The notes beneath the pieces were generated by a model. That model worked only from the letters and a program-made list of their open reading frames with translations, was not told the origin of the DNA and did not search any database. The position numbers and the translations under genes are program-made. A stretch of DNA of 64,000 nt from assembly GCA_958299035.1 (NCBI GenBank), contig CATQJL010000223.1, positions 82,229,322-82,293,321 of the forward strand, given 5' to 3'. Each line of letters opens with the position of its first letter. The first letter of the stretch is position 1. The stretch comes from Cylicocyclus nassatus. Lineage: Eukaryota; Nematoda; Chromadorea; Rhabditida; Strongylidae. Positions 1 to 11,894 of the stretch are shown here, piece by piece.

Positions 1-4
1 ACAG

Positions 5-202
5 GTTGAGGCGGTGGCGGAGGAGGAGGTGGAGGAGGAGCAGGAGCGCAGGAAGTCTGACAAGAGTATTGGCAGGTCTGTTGGCAAGTGCCATATGAAG
101 AAATGGCACATTGTTGAGCACAACTTTGAGCACAAGCAGGTTGGCAATGTGAAGCACTTATGCGAATGGGACGCATCTGGGTGGATATGCATCCGCAGCT
201 AG
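5..202 (+). CDS. Possible partial terminal exon, unidentified
   Basis: The window opens with ACAG, which could be a splice acceptor. A frame from base 5 stays open to TAG at 200-202. It encodes about 65 residues, Glu-rich at first (EEEVEEEQERR) and then basic, with the stretch KKWHIVEHNFEHK. I do not recognise the family. It may be the last exon of a gene to the left, or an upstream exon of the ubiquitin protease that follows with an unrecognised internal donor. Composition bias alone could keep this short frame open, so confidence is low. Confidence 0.25.
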   Translation, partial: VEAVAEEEVEEEQERRKSDKSIGRSVGKCHMKKWHIVEHNFEHKQVGNVKHLCEWDASGWICIRS

Positions 203-1748
203 GATATACGGGTTGACTTTGACATGCACATTGCATTATTTGGAATTGAATTGGTTGACAGGAACAGAGAACTTGAGTTTGCATGCAGTCGCATCGCTTT
301 CTGCGGATGATGTTAGCCTGTAACAAGCTCAATTTCAGTGCGTTAAAATGCAGAAATACCGTTTGTTCAGATGTTCTAGGGTAAATGAACGAGCGATGCG
401 AATTTTTTGTATTAAGACTAATGGTGCCGGTGCCTGTTCTACTGTGGGTGTAATCCCATCATCAATACCTAATTTCTTATGATGCTGTGATCACTAGAAA
501 ATAGATACTGATGGTGTTTGCACTCAAATGCTGGGAGGAATGGCTATGACAATAGCGCGTAAAAAAAATCACCGCACTCCGCCGGAGTTGGCCGAAGTTG
601 CGTCGCATCTTCATATCTTGCTTTACAGTGGACGTTCTGAATCCAGAAGCACCATTCAACTCACCTTAGGCGCGTCTTCTGATATTTAGAAGTTTCACGC
701 TTCTTTCCAGGTATTTATTCAAGTTAGCTTACTCAGAGTGCTTGTTCACGGCACAGCGAGTAACCTATCGTAAGCAAAAATCGGATTCGTGGAATTTGAC
801 GGCTACCGTGCCTAAACAGGCACTCCTTTATATCAGAAGATGCAACCATCGAGCTGAGTTAAATGGTGCTTTGAGGTCCAGAATCCGTCCACTTTAAAAG
901 ATATGGCGCTGAGACGTAAAGTTCTGCGAACTCCGGTGGAGTGCTGTGATTCTTTTTTCACAACTCACGAGCAGTATTGTACAGTGGCGTAGTCTGTGAA
1001 ATAAAATTCTGTATCGTGACTGTTCAAGACTACTTCGAGTCTTTCGAATGCTTGCGCTATGGAACCTTTCAAAATAATTGCTTTTTTAAGGAGAGAATCA
1101 AAAATATCTATCAAGATTTAGATTAGATTAGCATGAAAGGTGAGACTTCTTGGGGGGATATGTCGGCGGATAAATTTCTGACGCCCGAAGAGAAGTGGAG
1201 CAAGAAACAATTTAAGAATGACTAAAAACAAACAAGATATGCATTGCTCAAACATTTACAAGCTGCTTTTTTTACTCTAAGAAAAATCAAAATATTGTGG
1301 AATGTAGAGAATAAGTTACTCACCGATGCAGGCAAAAACCAAGGTATCAGCAAGATTTTTAGAAAAGCGTAGTTCATTTCGCTTTCGTTGATGATCTTCT
1401 TGAATGAAGTCGAACTACAAATGATTTTCGTCAACTGCGTCTATATATAATTCCGCCAGAAGAGTGGGCGTGTCTCTCTCTGTACAGTCTCGACTAGCAG
1501 GCAAAAGCTAGGCAGTTATTTGCAGTAGAGCGGGGAGTGTCCTCATTCACTTGAACGAAGTGCTGAGTAGGAATTGCTCTGTAAAGAGAGTACACCCCAG
1601 CTCACGTCATTTTTGAGGAATGTTGAGAAATGAGAATTGATTACGGTATAAGGATGGGTACTGCATGAGCTGTTCCGCTTCATGCATCCATCTTTGCGAA
1701 CGACATCGCCCGTCCAATGATGCGCCACTTTTTTTTTTCGAAACTGAG
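203..1748. other. Stretch without a recognised gene
   Basis: No convincing exon was found here. Because the protease exons at 1749-6761 need upstream exons on the + strand, part of this stretch is probably intron. Short open frames exist (for example 477-659 and 1222-1434 on -), but none shows a recognisable motif. Confidence 0.4.
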
Positions 1749-4700
1749 GCACAAAATCGATTAAAGCCGTGCTCTGCATGCAAAATGAAAGGCAATTCAG
1801 CTTTCAGACGAGTAGTTTTCGTAATGGATGTAATCTTTCTCTCTCCCTGACTTATTGCTCTTCTCTGTCATCTGGCTTAATCGAGTTAAAGCGCTTACTG
1901 TGCCTGTATTTTTACCAGAAAAAATCAAGGTCACCATCTTCTTTCCCTCCTCTTTGGTTTGCTCGTGTTGTTCTTTCCTAAACGTAGCGATTTCGCTTGA
2001 AGTGGGAAGTCGATGATTTTGGCGGCAGGGCCCTCACGGTAGGGTTACGGTAGTCATACGGTACTCATCACAGACAACTGACCGGAAGTTCCGCTGGGCA
2101 TTCAGACAAAGCACCTTCCGCAGTGGAAAGTGCTCATGTTCAATCAGTCTGACGCCGTATTCCTGCGAAATTTCCGCCCAAATTTCTGTGGTAGTAAGAC
2201 TCCTCCGGAACCGCTGCGAATATTTTTTTCTCATGTGGAAGTTTCCGGGGCTGCCTGAGAAGCTTAGCGTGGTTTCACCTTCATCTGACATCTCCTACTG
2301 ATGCATTTGATGTTGACATACATAGTAACCTATAGTCTATAATCACCTCAATTTCAGTTACCCCAATCGCTGATAATCCGCATCGAACGCGTCGGTGTCC
2401 TACCGTCAGGCAATGAATTCAAACTTGCTGATCATGTGGAGTTTGGTGAAACACTTGACGTCAGAGATTTGTGTTTTTATCGAAACAAAGAGGTTTGTTG
2501 ATGGATCTGTTTTGCTTATTCCCAAGCATTGTGCTATGGTAAACATTAATGTCTAGATTTGGTAATTTTGAGCTCAAAAATTGGGTCAAAGTAATCGTTG
2601 TGAGAAGAAAATTTTTTTTAGATTTTCTGTTGACAGAATCCGATGTGATCTCCTATCTGTAGAGTTAGAGTAGGGTCTGTTTGAGATTAGTTCATTGTGT
2701 AAGTAAACATTGTAGAAAAATTCACCTTTGCATCCTGAGGATTTAAAACAATAGATAAGCTGGACTCTCAAGGGAGAAACATGAGCACAAGCAAATGTAA
2801 ACGGAGAAATTCCATCTGAGCTAAAAGGTAACCTTACCAGAAATGGAAAAAGACGTTTTTCTAGAGTCAGTATTTCTCCTTGAACTTTCTTTGATTTTCG
2901 TGAAAATTTCATCTTGTTTCGTATCTTTTCGGAAGTATATATGTACAGTAAACTAACACTGCGAAGACTTTTTCTGCATTTTCGGTCAGAGTGAGTCAGC
3001 AATGTTTCATGAACTGCAGATACCCAAAGATTGGCCAAGCCGTAGTTTTGTGAACATTATGTTATATCGTTGAGGAAATAGTGTTTCTTGGGTTGTACCA
3101 GTCTAACGTAAGCACCACTCTAATGCAAGCACTTACATGGAACACCATTTCGTGTAAAGTCTACAAGAAGACTAGAACGAGTTATATAATTCATGCTCAT
3201 AATTTCTGTGTTTGAAATATGAAGCCAAAAACCAGAAGCAGTCAGTGACGTCATCCGATTACACTACAGCCGCACCTGGAATCGAGGAGAATTAACAAAA
3301 ACCTTGTTCATATCGAGTTCCAACTCTATAAACCAAAGTGGAAAGCTCTATGTAATGGAAGTCTGGAATTCTAGATACACAGTTTTTGTAGCAGTCACCG
3401 TGGAACGATCGTTTCTTTTCACTTTTATACGTGCGCTAACTACTGGACGTAGTAAATTTTGATTGCCTTCCGCATTGGCGTGAACTTTCTGGTGATAGAA
3501 TCTTGGTTGCTTATAATCTTTATTCGAGTGCTACACTCGCTACGCCTGAGTCCTGTGCACAGGAAAAGAGAGGACATGCTGCGAAAATATGTTTCGTTGT
3601 TATAGACAAATTCTATAAAAATTTAAGTGTTAGTGACCATTTAAAAAATCTATAAAGGGTCAAGTACGCAGTACAGGCGTAGTTGCTCCAATTGACTCTT
3701 AAAAGCTCTAGAATCTTCAAATATAATTTTTCTCTTTAGAAATCTTTACAGCATGTGATTATTAAGTGGATGCATTTATTAATAGATAGTGCGCTTGTAA
3801 TCGTTAAGGCTATTTTAGGCTGAATATGATTTGGCAATGTCACGACGTCCTGAATCAACATCGAGAATAGTAGGCGGCGCGGCTAGCAACGAACGTCAGC
3901 TGACCAGAAAAGGATCATCGAGTGGCCTTGCTGCTCCTTTTGGTATCATCGAGTGAGTTGGAATAGTTTTATTTTCGGCAAAAGAATATTGTTTTCAAGC
4001 TGTCAAAATAGTAGTCATATTAGTCATATTAATGCTTTAGCGCTACCACTAAATGAGACAAAACTCTTTGGCGTTTTTTCGAAGTCTTTTTTTTCTACAA
4101 AGACCCTTGGCAGAGCATGGATGGATCCAAAGTGTGGGCACATTTGTTTCCTACTTTGTCGCATTTACGTGAGGGTAGCCATATTAAAAATCATAAATAT
4201 CTTGAGGCCCTTCTGATATTACGTTTTTTTTAAATCGTAATCTAGAATCTCACATGCTCGGCGACGTTTTTAAACAACATCGAGTAGGTTTTCGAGCACT
4301 CGGACTTTTTGCACAAGCTCAGGATAGCAGGGTCAACAAGAAGTACGGAAGAAGAAACATCTCTTTCTAGAAAAATGTCTGAGCTCTGCTCCGCATAGTG
4401 GCGCATTGGAAGCATGACTCGTAAAGAAAGGAATATAAGATTAGCTTGTGATCGAAACTGTTGTAGGCGATTTTGAGAAAAAAAGTGCCATCGATTGTAC
4501 AAATACTTCCACAAATTAATAGATTCGACATTTCCTAAGTAGATTTCTAACTCTGGAATGAAAGACTGCTGTACGATGTAAGATATACAGAATATACAGA
4601 ATTATTATAATATACAGAATCCTGATATGCATATATCCTGATATCCTGATATACAGAATTATTTGCTGCTGCGATTGCTCATGCCGTACGCCAGCAATAT

Positions 4701-6761
4701 TTTCTCATATATTTGTCTTCCCTCATGTGCTAAATAATCCGCACATTTTCTAATTTTGGAGCGGTTTTGTCTGTCTAAGCGGTTTATAGCTTTAAGACCT
4801 TCGGACCTACGCCTGGGTGTAGTCCGCCTTGTACTCTGGCAGGCTGAACATATGTGAAATATATAATAGCAGTGCCTCAGGGTTTCCATTAGGGGGGGGG
4901 GGGGAGAGAGACAAAAATTTCTTCAAATTTTTTGTGGGTCCACGACCCCGAAATTTCAGAAAATGGTGGGTGGAGGCAGTCACGCTCGCTAAAAAAAATT
5001 TTTCACAAGGCAATTTCAAAATTCTCAAAATTATGCTAATTAATTAGAAGTGTAAAGAAGTCATTTGCTTTTTTTAACTCATATGAGTAACTTCAAAAAA
5101 ATTCGCGTCTCATTCTCGGAGCACCCCCCCCCCCCTCCCCTCTCGCCACTGGTAAGTAGGTTTATGTTTCACGAATACTCCAAACACAGAAAATCAAATG
5201 TGTCCAGATCTTTCTCTTTGCTGCAGAGGGCAAACAAATCCTGTTCTTAGGGGCTCACATTACGGAAAGGAGTCGACGTTGAGTGTTTGTCAACATTCTT
5301 ATTTTTATTCGATAGGTAACTCGCTCTGAACTTCTTAACTCTTTCAACCCAACCTGTGGTGATTGCTTCCATGGTAGGTTTTACGAAAAGCCTCTGGATA
5401 AGTCACTCCAATCACTACTCAAAGCTTTTTCTTTCTTCTTCGTATTGATTGAGATTCGTGATGATTGGCGGTATAGTGCAGCTGTGAATATGTGCACAGT
5501 TATCCGCACTGCAATTGCAAATGGGTTTCCCAGTCTAAATCGAATAAGGCGCAAGAGAATCCATAGTTCAATGTTAATGCGTTTGTATGCATCATTACGA
5601 AAGCTGAAATCTGTAACCTTGCGCTGATGCAGGCCTCTGGACACGTCCGCAAACGCGACGCAATGCCCGGGCAAGGCGGTCGCGTGAACTTGGATATAGA
5701 GCACACTCTCGTTGAGACAACCTATAGACCTGATTTTCTTGCGTTAATATGTGAACCCTTAATCTTCATGAAGCGTTCTTTCGCCAGACATTGTGACAAT
5801 GCATTTGCTAAACTTCTTCGAAGTTTCCTTTTCAGTGGTGGCTCATTTGTGGCAGAACGTCGCGAGTCAGCTCGATACAAGTATCAACTACGAGCAGTCA
5901 GTGAGCACAGGGGAGTGCCTCAAAGTGGACATTTTATTACCTATCGACGTGGGATTCACGATCAGTTTACTTGGCATCTGACTAATGACGCGAAGGTTCG
6001 TTCAGATTATGTGCTTTCTGTGTATTTGCAAAACATCGCTGAATCGTAGCATAGCTTTTCGAAGCAACTTCCCAAGAGTGTTTGAGAAGAAGACCTAGAG
6101 ACCATCTCAGTCAGAGTGTCAGAGCTCCAGCGGCCCGGGAGTTCGCGACCATGTTGCTCGGGCCTTGCCGCGTATGCGGACGATTCTTTGTACATTTGCC
6201 AACATTGGAGCATGATTAAAATCGGGATAAACCCTTTGATTCAAGTGACTTGGCTGCTGGAAGGAGGAGCTTTGTGACTTTAATTATGGCTAGATAATGA
6301 TCACAGAGCACGCGCGAGAGAGAGACGCAGACTGCGTAGCGGGCGTTAGCGCCCTTAATTAGGTCACAAATTCCCGCCTTCCAACCGCCAACTCATTTGA
6401 ATCAAAGGTTACATTTCATGACTGCACAAGGCCCAAGCGAGGCGGCTGCGAAGATTCGAACCCCTGGCGCTCTGACATTCCCATTGAGACAGCCTATAAC
6501 TGTAGTTCTCAGCGTTGCAGCTATTTATGTGACTAAAACTAGCGAACTTGCTCCGCTGCAAAAGTAGCGCTTTGTGCTGTTTGCATTGGTAATTTTACAG
6601 TAGTTGTGATTTCTTTTGTGAAAAAAAACAATGGTTTCAATTTGCAGGTCGAAAGAGTCCCATACTCACAGGTGGCTGCTGCCCAAGCATATATGCTCTA
6701 CTACGAAAGGATTTTACCGAATAGATGGTACAAGCAGAGCAGTGTAGTGATCAAGCCTTAA
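1749..6761 (+). CDS. USP30-like ubiquitin carboxyl-terminal hydrolase (C19 peptidase), 3' part
   Basis: Deubiquitinating cysteine protease; the closest family I recognise is USP30, the mitochondrial outer-membrane deubiquitinase that opposes Parkin-driven mitophagy. Exons: 1749-1820, 2358-2492, 3819-3952, 5836-5995, 6648-6761. All join in phase and give 204 residues plus TAA. Visible C19 landmarks in order: a CxxC knuckle (KPCSACKMKG), the core strand segment LPQSLIIRIERVG with DHVEFGETLDV, a Ser/Arg-rich insert in the third exon, the histidine box YQLRAVSEHRG...SGHFITYRRG with the presumed catalytic His, the W-H-L-T-N-D box, and the terminal QAYMLYYERI strand. The Cys box, any N-terminal membrane anchor and the start lie upstream and were not found. 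The first exon's acceptor (CTGAG) is weak, so its boundary is tentative. Introns carry a G-run repeat and tRNA-like SINE sequence. The family call is firm; the USP30 subtype is inferred. Confidence 0.82.
4878..5152. repeat. Interspersed repeat with poly-G/poly-C ends, copy 1
   Basis: About 275 bp bounded by a G14 run and a C13 run, ending in CTCTCGCCACTGG. It shares its internal order with the copy at 14,476-14,765: a segment around AATTTCNGAAAA, then GGCnnnCACGCTnG, AAAAATTTTT, and TAAnTnnnnAAnTTTCAAAA. The combined ends (GTGGCG... and ...CGCCAC) suggest short terminal inverted repeats, so this is probably a MITE. It lies in the protease intron 3953-5835. Confidence 0.6.
5632..5725 (-). repeat. 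tRNA-derived SINE-like fragment
   Basis: The reverse complement reads GGTTGTCTCAACGAGAGTG and, about 20 nt later, CCAAGTTCACGCGACCGCC. These resemble degenerate RNA polymerase III A and B boxes. The same unit recurs at 6075-6180 (+) and 6430-6505 (-). The copy lies in the intron before the protease histidine-box exon. The stem pairings of a real tRNA are absent, so this is not a functional tRNA gene. Confidence 0.35.
6075..6505. repeat. Inverted pair of tRNA-like units (foldback SINE-like)
   Basis: Two copies of one unit face each other across about 6,300. The left arm has CAGAGCTCCAGCGGCCCGGG, GTTCGCGACC, CTCGGGCCTTG and CTTTGATTCAAGTGAC. The right arm has the complements in reverse order, including CATTTGAATCAAAG, CAAGGCCC and GATTCGAACCCCTGG. 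On the minus strand the right copy carries TGTCTCAATGGGA (A-box-like) and GGTTCGAATC (B-box-like). It lies in the last intron of the protease gene. Confidence 0.4.
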
Positions 6762-7558
6762 CTGACAGAGTACAGTCCATGTCAACCTCGTGCTCCCTTT
6801 TCCTCCAGCCACATCGCCACCGCAGAGCTTCGCGCCGCGTTTGCGCGCGCGTAGAGCTTACGCATGCAAAATTCACCTCATCGATCGAGATCGCCGCGTT
6901 GGGCCCTGGCGGAGCGGACGCGTATGTGCTACGGAAAAGCGAGCGCTTGGTTGACATTGATTGTAGTTGAGTCGTGATAGTATTGTTGTAGTCAATATTT
7001 AGTGCCCGTGCTTTATTTATCGTTATCAAGCTTTATAGCTCCATTAGATACTCAACTACCTAGCATAGGAAAAGTCGGTCTTCTACCATAGATGTTCATG
7101 CGTCGAGATTTGCTTAGTCTGCAGTCGCATTTTCTCTTGATGTATAATTGGTGCCAAATAGCCGCATCTTTTCGTTCAATATAAACTGAGCATAACTCCC
7201 GTTTTATTGTCATGGTTGTGTCGTTTGTAAAGTGCCAGGAATGTCTACTTCTAATTTGTTATTTTTGCTCCCCTTTTTATTGCAGTGGAGCTATAATATT
7301 ATATCTCATCGTTTGTATAATCTGATTAAGATGTCACCTGCATGCGGGTGTCATTGGTGCGTGTTATACTTTTCACCTTAGTCATCGAATCCAGTTGTTG
7401 TTATAGCTTTTTGATTTTTTTTTCTTCGAGCAATGCATCATCAACTACTGCCTTATAAAGCTTCAGCGCAGTTCTTATTGTAGTTCTAACAGTCTATGGT
7501 ACTGATATTGGACACTGCTCGAGTGTTATGTTATCTATGCTAATCCAACTAATTGAGA
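6762..7558. other. Intergenic gap, protease to REP
   Basis: About 800 bp. The first part (6766-6973) is a loose inverted repeat: CCATGTCAACC...GCTCCCTTTT pairs with AAAAGCGAGCG...GGTTGACATTGAT. The remainder is AT-rich and presumably includes the REP promoter. No TATA or operon-type signal was identified. Confidence 0.4.
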
Positions 7559-10500
7559 ATGACCGAATCGTTGCCGGACAGTGTTGATGTCATCGTTCTT
7601 GGCACTGGACTGACGGAGTCGATAATTGCGGCTGCATGCTCTCGCTCTGGTCTTAGTGTGCTTCATTTGGATAGGTAGGTACAATTTATTATTCTTAACT
7701 TGTTATCAGTATGCCCACTCAAAGGCATCGTCCACCAGATAGACTTCCGTGTTTTTGTCGTTTTGAGGCATTCTCATGTCCCTGATTCCGAATTTGAAGT
7801 CGTGAATCCGCGACAACTCCGACCACGTTGAGGAGAACCCGTAGGGCAGGTTCCCCGAACGGTGATTGGATGGGCGAGCATGGGGTTGGCATTACTGGAG
7901 GGGGCGGTGCCGCCTAGCGGTTCTCGTGACTTCGTTATTCCGAAGCGATTTTCTCGCTTTCGAAGCGACATTCTGCGCCGCGACTCAGGTGCTTGATAGA
8001 GGGTCCTGGTATCGTTCGCCGCCGATAGCTCGAGACCTTCCCCCCCCCCCCCTAACCTAGGTTTTTTCACTTTTAAACATATCTTCGTGTTGCGGCTAGT
8101 GATGCAAGCGCTTATGGATTTTTGCGCATTATTTCGTCAAATCGGGTATCGTCAAGTCGTGGACCACGGACTGGCTGTGATTGCTGAGCACCCTCCACGT
8201 GGTTAAACGTTTGTACCAATGCAAAGTGTTATTGTGCAAGCGTGCTCCAATGACATCGCAGCCGCGCTCCTGCTCGCTTGCAAACTAATCCGTCCGTGCT
8301 GTCGATGCATTGACCATAGATTTATGTTGATACTTTCTTCTTCCGCTAAATAATACGGTGAAGAGCCGTGTACGCTACTTATGGCTATGTAATACATAAA
8401 GAGTCGCAAAGTGCATTCAAGAATCACCAGATAGCGGGAAACCAAGCGGGTCCCGAAGCGAGCGCGCCTGCAACTAACACCTATGGGATTACTGGTTCAC
8501 TAGTAATAAAGAGGCTTTAACTATGTCTGATTACGTATCTTTGCTTAGGAACAAATATTACGGTGGCGACTGGTCGTCCTTCAATTTGTCAACCATCAAC
8601 GATTGGGTAGAACAACAAAAGGTGCTGTGAAAGAATTGAGACTAATATTCTTTGTTCTTGTATGTTGAAACTGAGTGTAAAAGCTTTTCAGAATGCATCG
8701 GAAGCTGAGCCAGACGTTTCAAAATATAGTGACAAGCTCAAAGAAGGTGAAACACTGCAAGCGCTTGGTAAGCGTAAGACAGTTCGAAATGTGATCCAGG
8801 AATGGCTGCCAGCCAGGTTTGATTTCTAGATTTCATTTAAGCTAGCATCGTTTTTGTTATATGTTTATTCTTATTCGTTCTCTTAGTGAATCAATGACCA
8901 CTGTTGACAAAGGGGACACATCTGAACAGAAAACCGTCAAAGAGGCTGTGGAAGCCGAGTGGCGACGATTCAGCATTGACTTAACGCCAAAGGTTAGCCG
9001 ATTTTAGTGCGGCCCTAGAATTCTGGTGCTACTGCTATAGCCATCCGAGTGCTTCAGGTTCTGTTGGCTCGTGGGTCTATGGTTCAAACGTTATGTGATT
9101 CTGAAGTCGCCAAGTATGCTGAATTCAAATGCGTAGACCGATTTCTATGCGTACGTGAGCAAGAAAATGCTGAGAAATTGGAATACAGTCGTGTTCCATG
9201 TAGTAAAGGAGATATTTTCCAGGATGATCAGTTAGGGTGACGTATTCTTTTCAAACATTTGTTCTATTAAACGATGAGAAAAAAGTCATCGTCTTACAGA
9301 GTCGTGGATAAACGCCGCCTTATGAAATTCATGACGTTCTGCCTTGAATGGAATTCGAAGCGCGAAGAAATGGAAGGATGGAAGGGTAAAATTTTTGTGA
9401 GCCTCTAGTCGAAGATGCACATTTTGAAAATTTGCAATTTGTTTAGAGTATCAAGATGAACCTTTCGATAAATTTCTGGAGTCGCAAGAAATCACTGGGG
9501 AACTCCGAAGCTACATTGCTGATGCCATAGGAATACTGCATCCCAATGCTACCACTAAGGATGTGAGTTAATCGTCACTCTCCCAACCTATCGGATCACT
9601 TAGTCAATTATTGATAGGGCCTGACAGCCGTCTGTAAATTTGTGGATTCTGTGGGACGTTTTGGCCCGTCGCCATTCCTTACTTCGCTCTATGGTAGCGG
9701 TGAGATACCACAGTGCTTCTGCAGGCTTTGTGCTGTATTTGGTGGATTGTACTGTCTTGGAAGGCCCGTGGAGGCTTTAATTCATAAAGATGGAAAGTGC
9801 GTTGGCTGGACTCTGGCTATGAAATATCGAGACCCTGACAGAACCCATTTAGAGTTGTTGGTGTGATTGCGGATGGCTTCCGGGTCAATTGTTCTCATTT
9901 GATCATGTCTTCTGAATACGTCCCATCGAGTGTGGAATCTAAAGGTCCACAAAAATGGATTGATAGAGCAGTTTATATCACAAACAGGTCGATATGGACG
10001 GAAGAAAAAGAACATGTTAGTTTTATATGAGTTTACCATTTATAAATCGGTTTGCGCATACGCTCAGTTCAGAAGCGTGGCGCCATGTAGGCTAACTTAT
10101 AGGTTCTATATATAGAGTGGCCAGTAATTAAAGGCGTTAGATTACATCCGCGCGCTTCGGGACCGCACCGCGATTTCCCGCTATTTGCTGTTTGAATTGG
10201 CGTTACGATTCTTTATATATTAGATTGCGCTTGTGGTTCTTTATATATTAGATTAGATAGATATCAGATTCTTTATATATTAGATTTGTCATTTATTTGG
10301 TCTAATGGTCACTTGTCTGAACGTCATTTATCTAAGGTAACCTTGCTGAACCTCTTCCAACTAGACCCTCCATCAGCTTTACGCCTTATCGAAGAAGGGT
10401 TTGAAGTCTGTTGCGCTCCTAAAGGCTTCTGTAAGAGTGTACTGAAACTAGGATGGATTCCTTACCTTCTCACTTTTAGATCTCGTACATCTGACTGGTC

Positions 10501-11894
10501 GCAAGGAAGCAGAGGAATCATCAATTCCAAAAATCTGTCAACGAATCTTCGGCGAACCGGATAGTGGTGAGCCCTGCAGCTGCGGTTTTCTTTTTCTCCT
10601 TCATTCTGATGAGGTGAGTTGTAGATCGACCGTCACCATGTTGGAGCATTCGATTCGAGCTGCTGACTACAGCTGGATTAGAGTTACCTATGGACAACGC
10701 CTCTTGTGTATCAGGGCCCGATCATGCTTTGGATTATGGAAGTTCTATAGAAGAGGTAAACTTTTCTCACGAGTTTACGGAGTGGCTGCTTTTTGTCATA
10801 TGGGATCCCTGAGGCACGGAGTAGACGGCACTGAACTGTCACTTGATCGCACTCTTTTTTTGGAGAATCCTTGGAAATAGCCTACACTGTCATCAGTACA
10901 GTGCTTTTGCTATCACTTGTAAATAGATAGAAAGTTCCAGAACTACTCAAATACTTAATTTAGCTTTGTAATAAAATTTTTGGGTTTTAGTGCAATGCCT
11001 TTTTTTAAACATGTTGACGATGGCACCGCCCCCTTTGGTAAACTCCGCCCACTCCTATGCCTTTCACAAGGACCCTTTTTGTGCACAAAAAACCATGGAT
11101 GAACGCAATGGCCTCAAGCAACTTTGAGCCAGGCCCCGCCCCCGTTAGGAAGATAACGCTCTCTCAGTGGCAAGCTCCGCCCACTTTTCAAAAGTGGCGG
11201 AAATCGCGCAAATTTTCGAAATTTGCACAGGGGCGGAGCTTGCACATTTTGTACTTCATGCATGGATGCATGCATACAGGGCTTATCAAACGCAGTGTCG
11301 CTTGCACCAGCATCTCCGCTCCAGCGTTGGACTCTGCATCTCTTCCGTGAACATGCTCTCTGATCACTTTCCCAGGGCGAGCGTGGGAAAGGCGGAGCCT
11401 CAATCGATTGGAACTGATTAGAGAGCATGGTCGCGGAAGAGACGCAGAGTCTAGCGCGGGAGTGGAGATGCTGGTGCAAGCGACACTGCGTTTGATAAGC
11501 TCTGTACATATACTAGCCTGGCGTAGAGATGCACGGAAACGTCTCGTTCAAGGGACAGACCCCTAAAAAATGGCTTGTCGTCAACGTGTCAATATCTAGG
11601 TTTTGAGGCCACAAATGGCAAAAGCCCTAAAAAATCATGGGGAGTTTCATTGGAAACGAATTTTTGCCACGCTCTCACTAGCCCCCCACCCCCGCAAAAA
11701 AATCTCGCCGTGCCTACTTTTAGTCTTACAGACATCAACAGTTTACGACTGCATCTACATCATTTTCTATGTTGCAGGCCCAACGTATCTTCTCGATGTT
11801 CTGGCCCGATCGTGATTTCCTTCCAAGGTCACTACCCAAACCTGAAGAGGAAGAGGAAGCTACTGAAGAGCAACCAGTGGAGCAGGTCGCTTGA
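7559..11894 (+). CDS. rep-1: Rab escort protein (REP/CHM), Rab geranylgeranyltransferase component A
   Basis: Binds newly made Rab GTPases, presents them to Rab geranylgeranyltransferase and delivers prenylated Rabs to membranes (established for the family). Exons: 7559-7674, 8549-8621, 8692-8816, 8887-8992, 9058-9236, 9300-9385, 9447-9562, 9618-9796, 9853-10015, 10337-10430, 10480-10613, about 10684-10755, 11778-11894. Total 1560 nt, 519 residues, all in phase. Landmarks: GDI/REP nucleotide-fold motif [13 protein letters not shown] (residues 10-22), NKYYGG (40-45), [15 protein letters not shown] (about 142), [48 protein letters not shown] and [12 protein letters not shown], with an acidic C-terminus ([11 protein letters not shown]). 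The length and the YLVHL/SGPD segments fit REP rather than the shorter RabGDI. The exon 11/12 junction is ambiguous: a canonical-site alternative (donor after 10566, acceptor before 10673) is also in phase but drops a segment that aligns with REPs. Introns 1 and 12 hold repeats. Confidence 0.9.
7721..8040. repeat. MITE-like repeat, GGCACCGTCCACCC family, copy a
   Basis: Lies in REP intron 1. It starts with AAAGGCATCGTCCACC and contains CATGTCCCTGATTCCGAAT, CCGAACGGTGATTGG, CCGAAGCGATTTT and TTTCGAAGCGACATT, all shared with the copies at 21.1-22.1, 25.75-26.04, 32.27-32.40, 36.96-37.19 and 57.33-57.70 kb. The right end is degraded. Confidence 0.6.
11040..11515. repeat. Foldback repeat in REP intron 12
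   Basis: Inverted arms 11,278-11,375 and 11,410-11,510 share CTTATCAAACGCAGTGTCGC, GCACCAGCATCTCC and GAACATGCTCTCT with their complements, around a spacer of about 35 bp. The left flank carries CCGCCC-type boxes. A relative of that flank (GGGCGGAGCT...GCACATTTTG) occurs in intron 7 of the second flavin oxidoreductase gene (53,200-53,370). Confidence 0.65.

Noticed and set aside
2034..2291. 85-codon minus-strand frame starting MSDEGETTL, which at first suggested a small conserved protein
   Set aside because: It lies inside the intron 1821-2357 of the + strand protease gene, and no convincing domain or minus-strand partner exon was found.
5627..6049. 140-codon + frame read as one protein
   Set aside because: Only the part from 5836 is a protease exon (TTTTCAG acceptor at 5835, donor at 5996). 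The first 200 bases are SINE-like intron and the last 50 are intron.
6437..6505. tRNA gene on the minus strand, from a GGTTCGAATC box
   Set aside because: T-arm and acceptor stems do not pair; better explained as tRNA-derived repeat.
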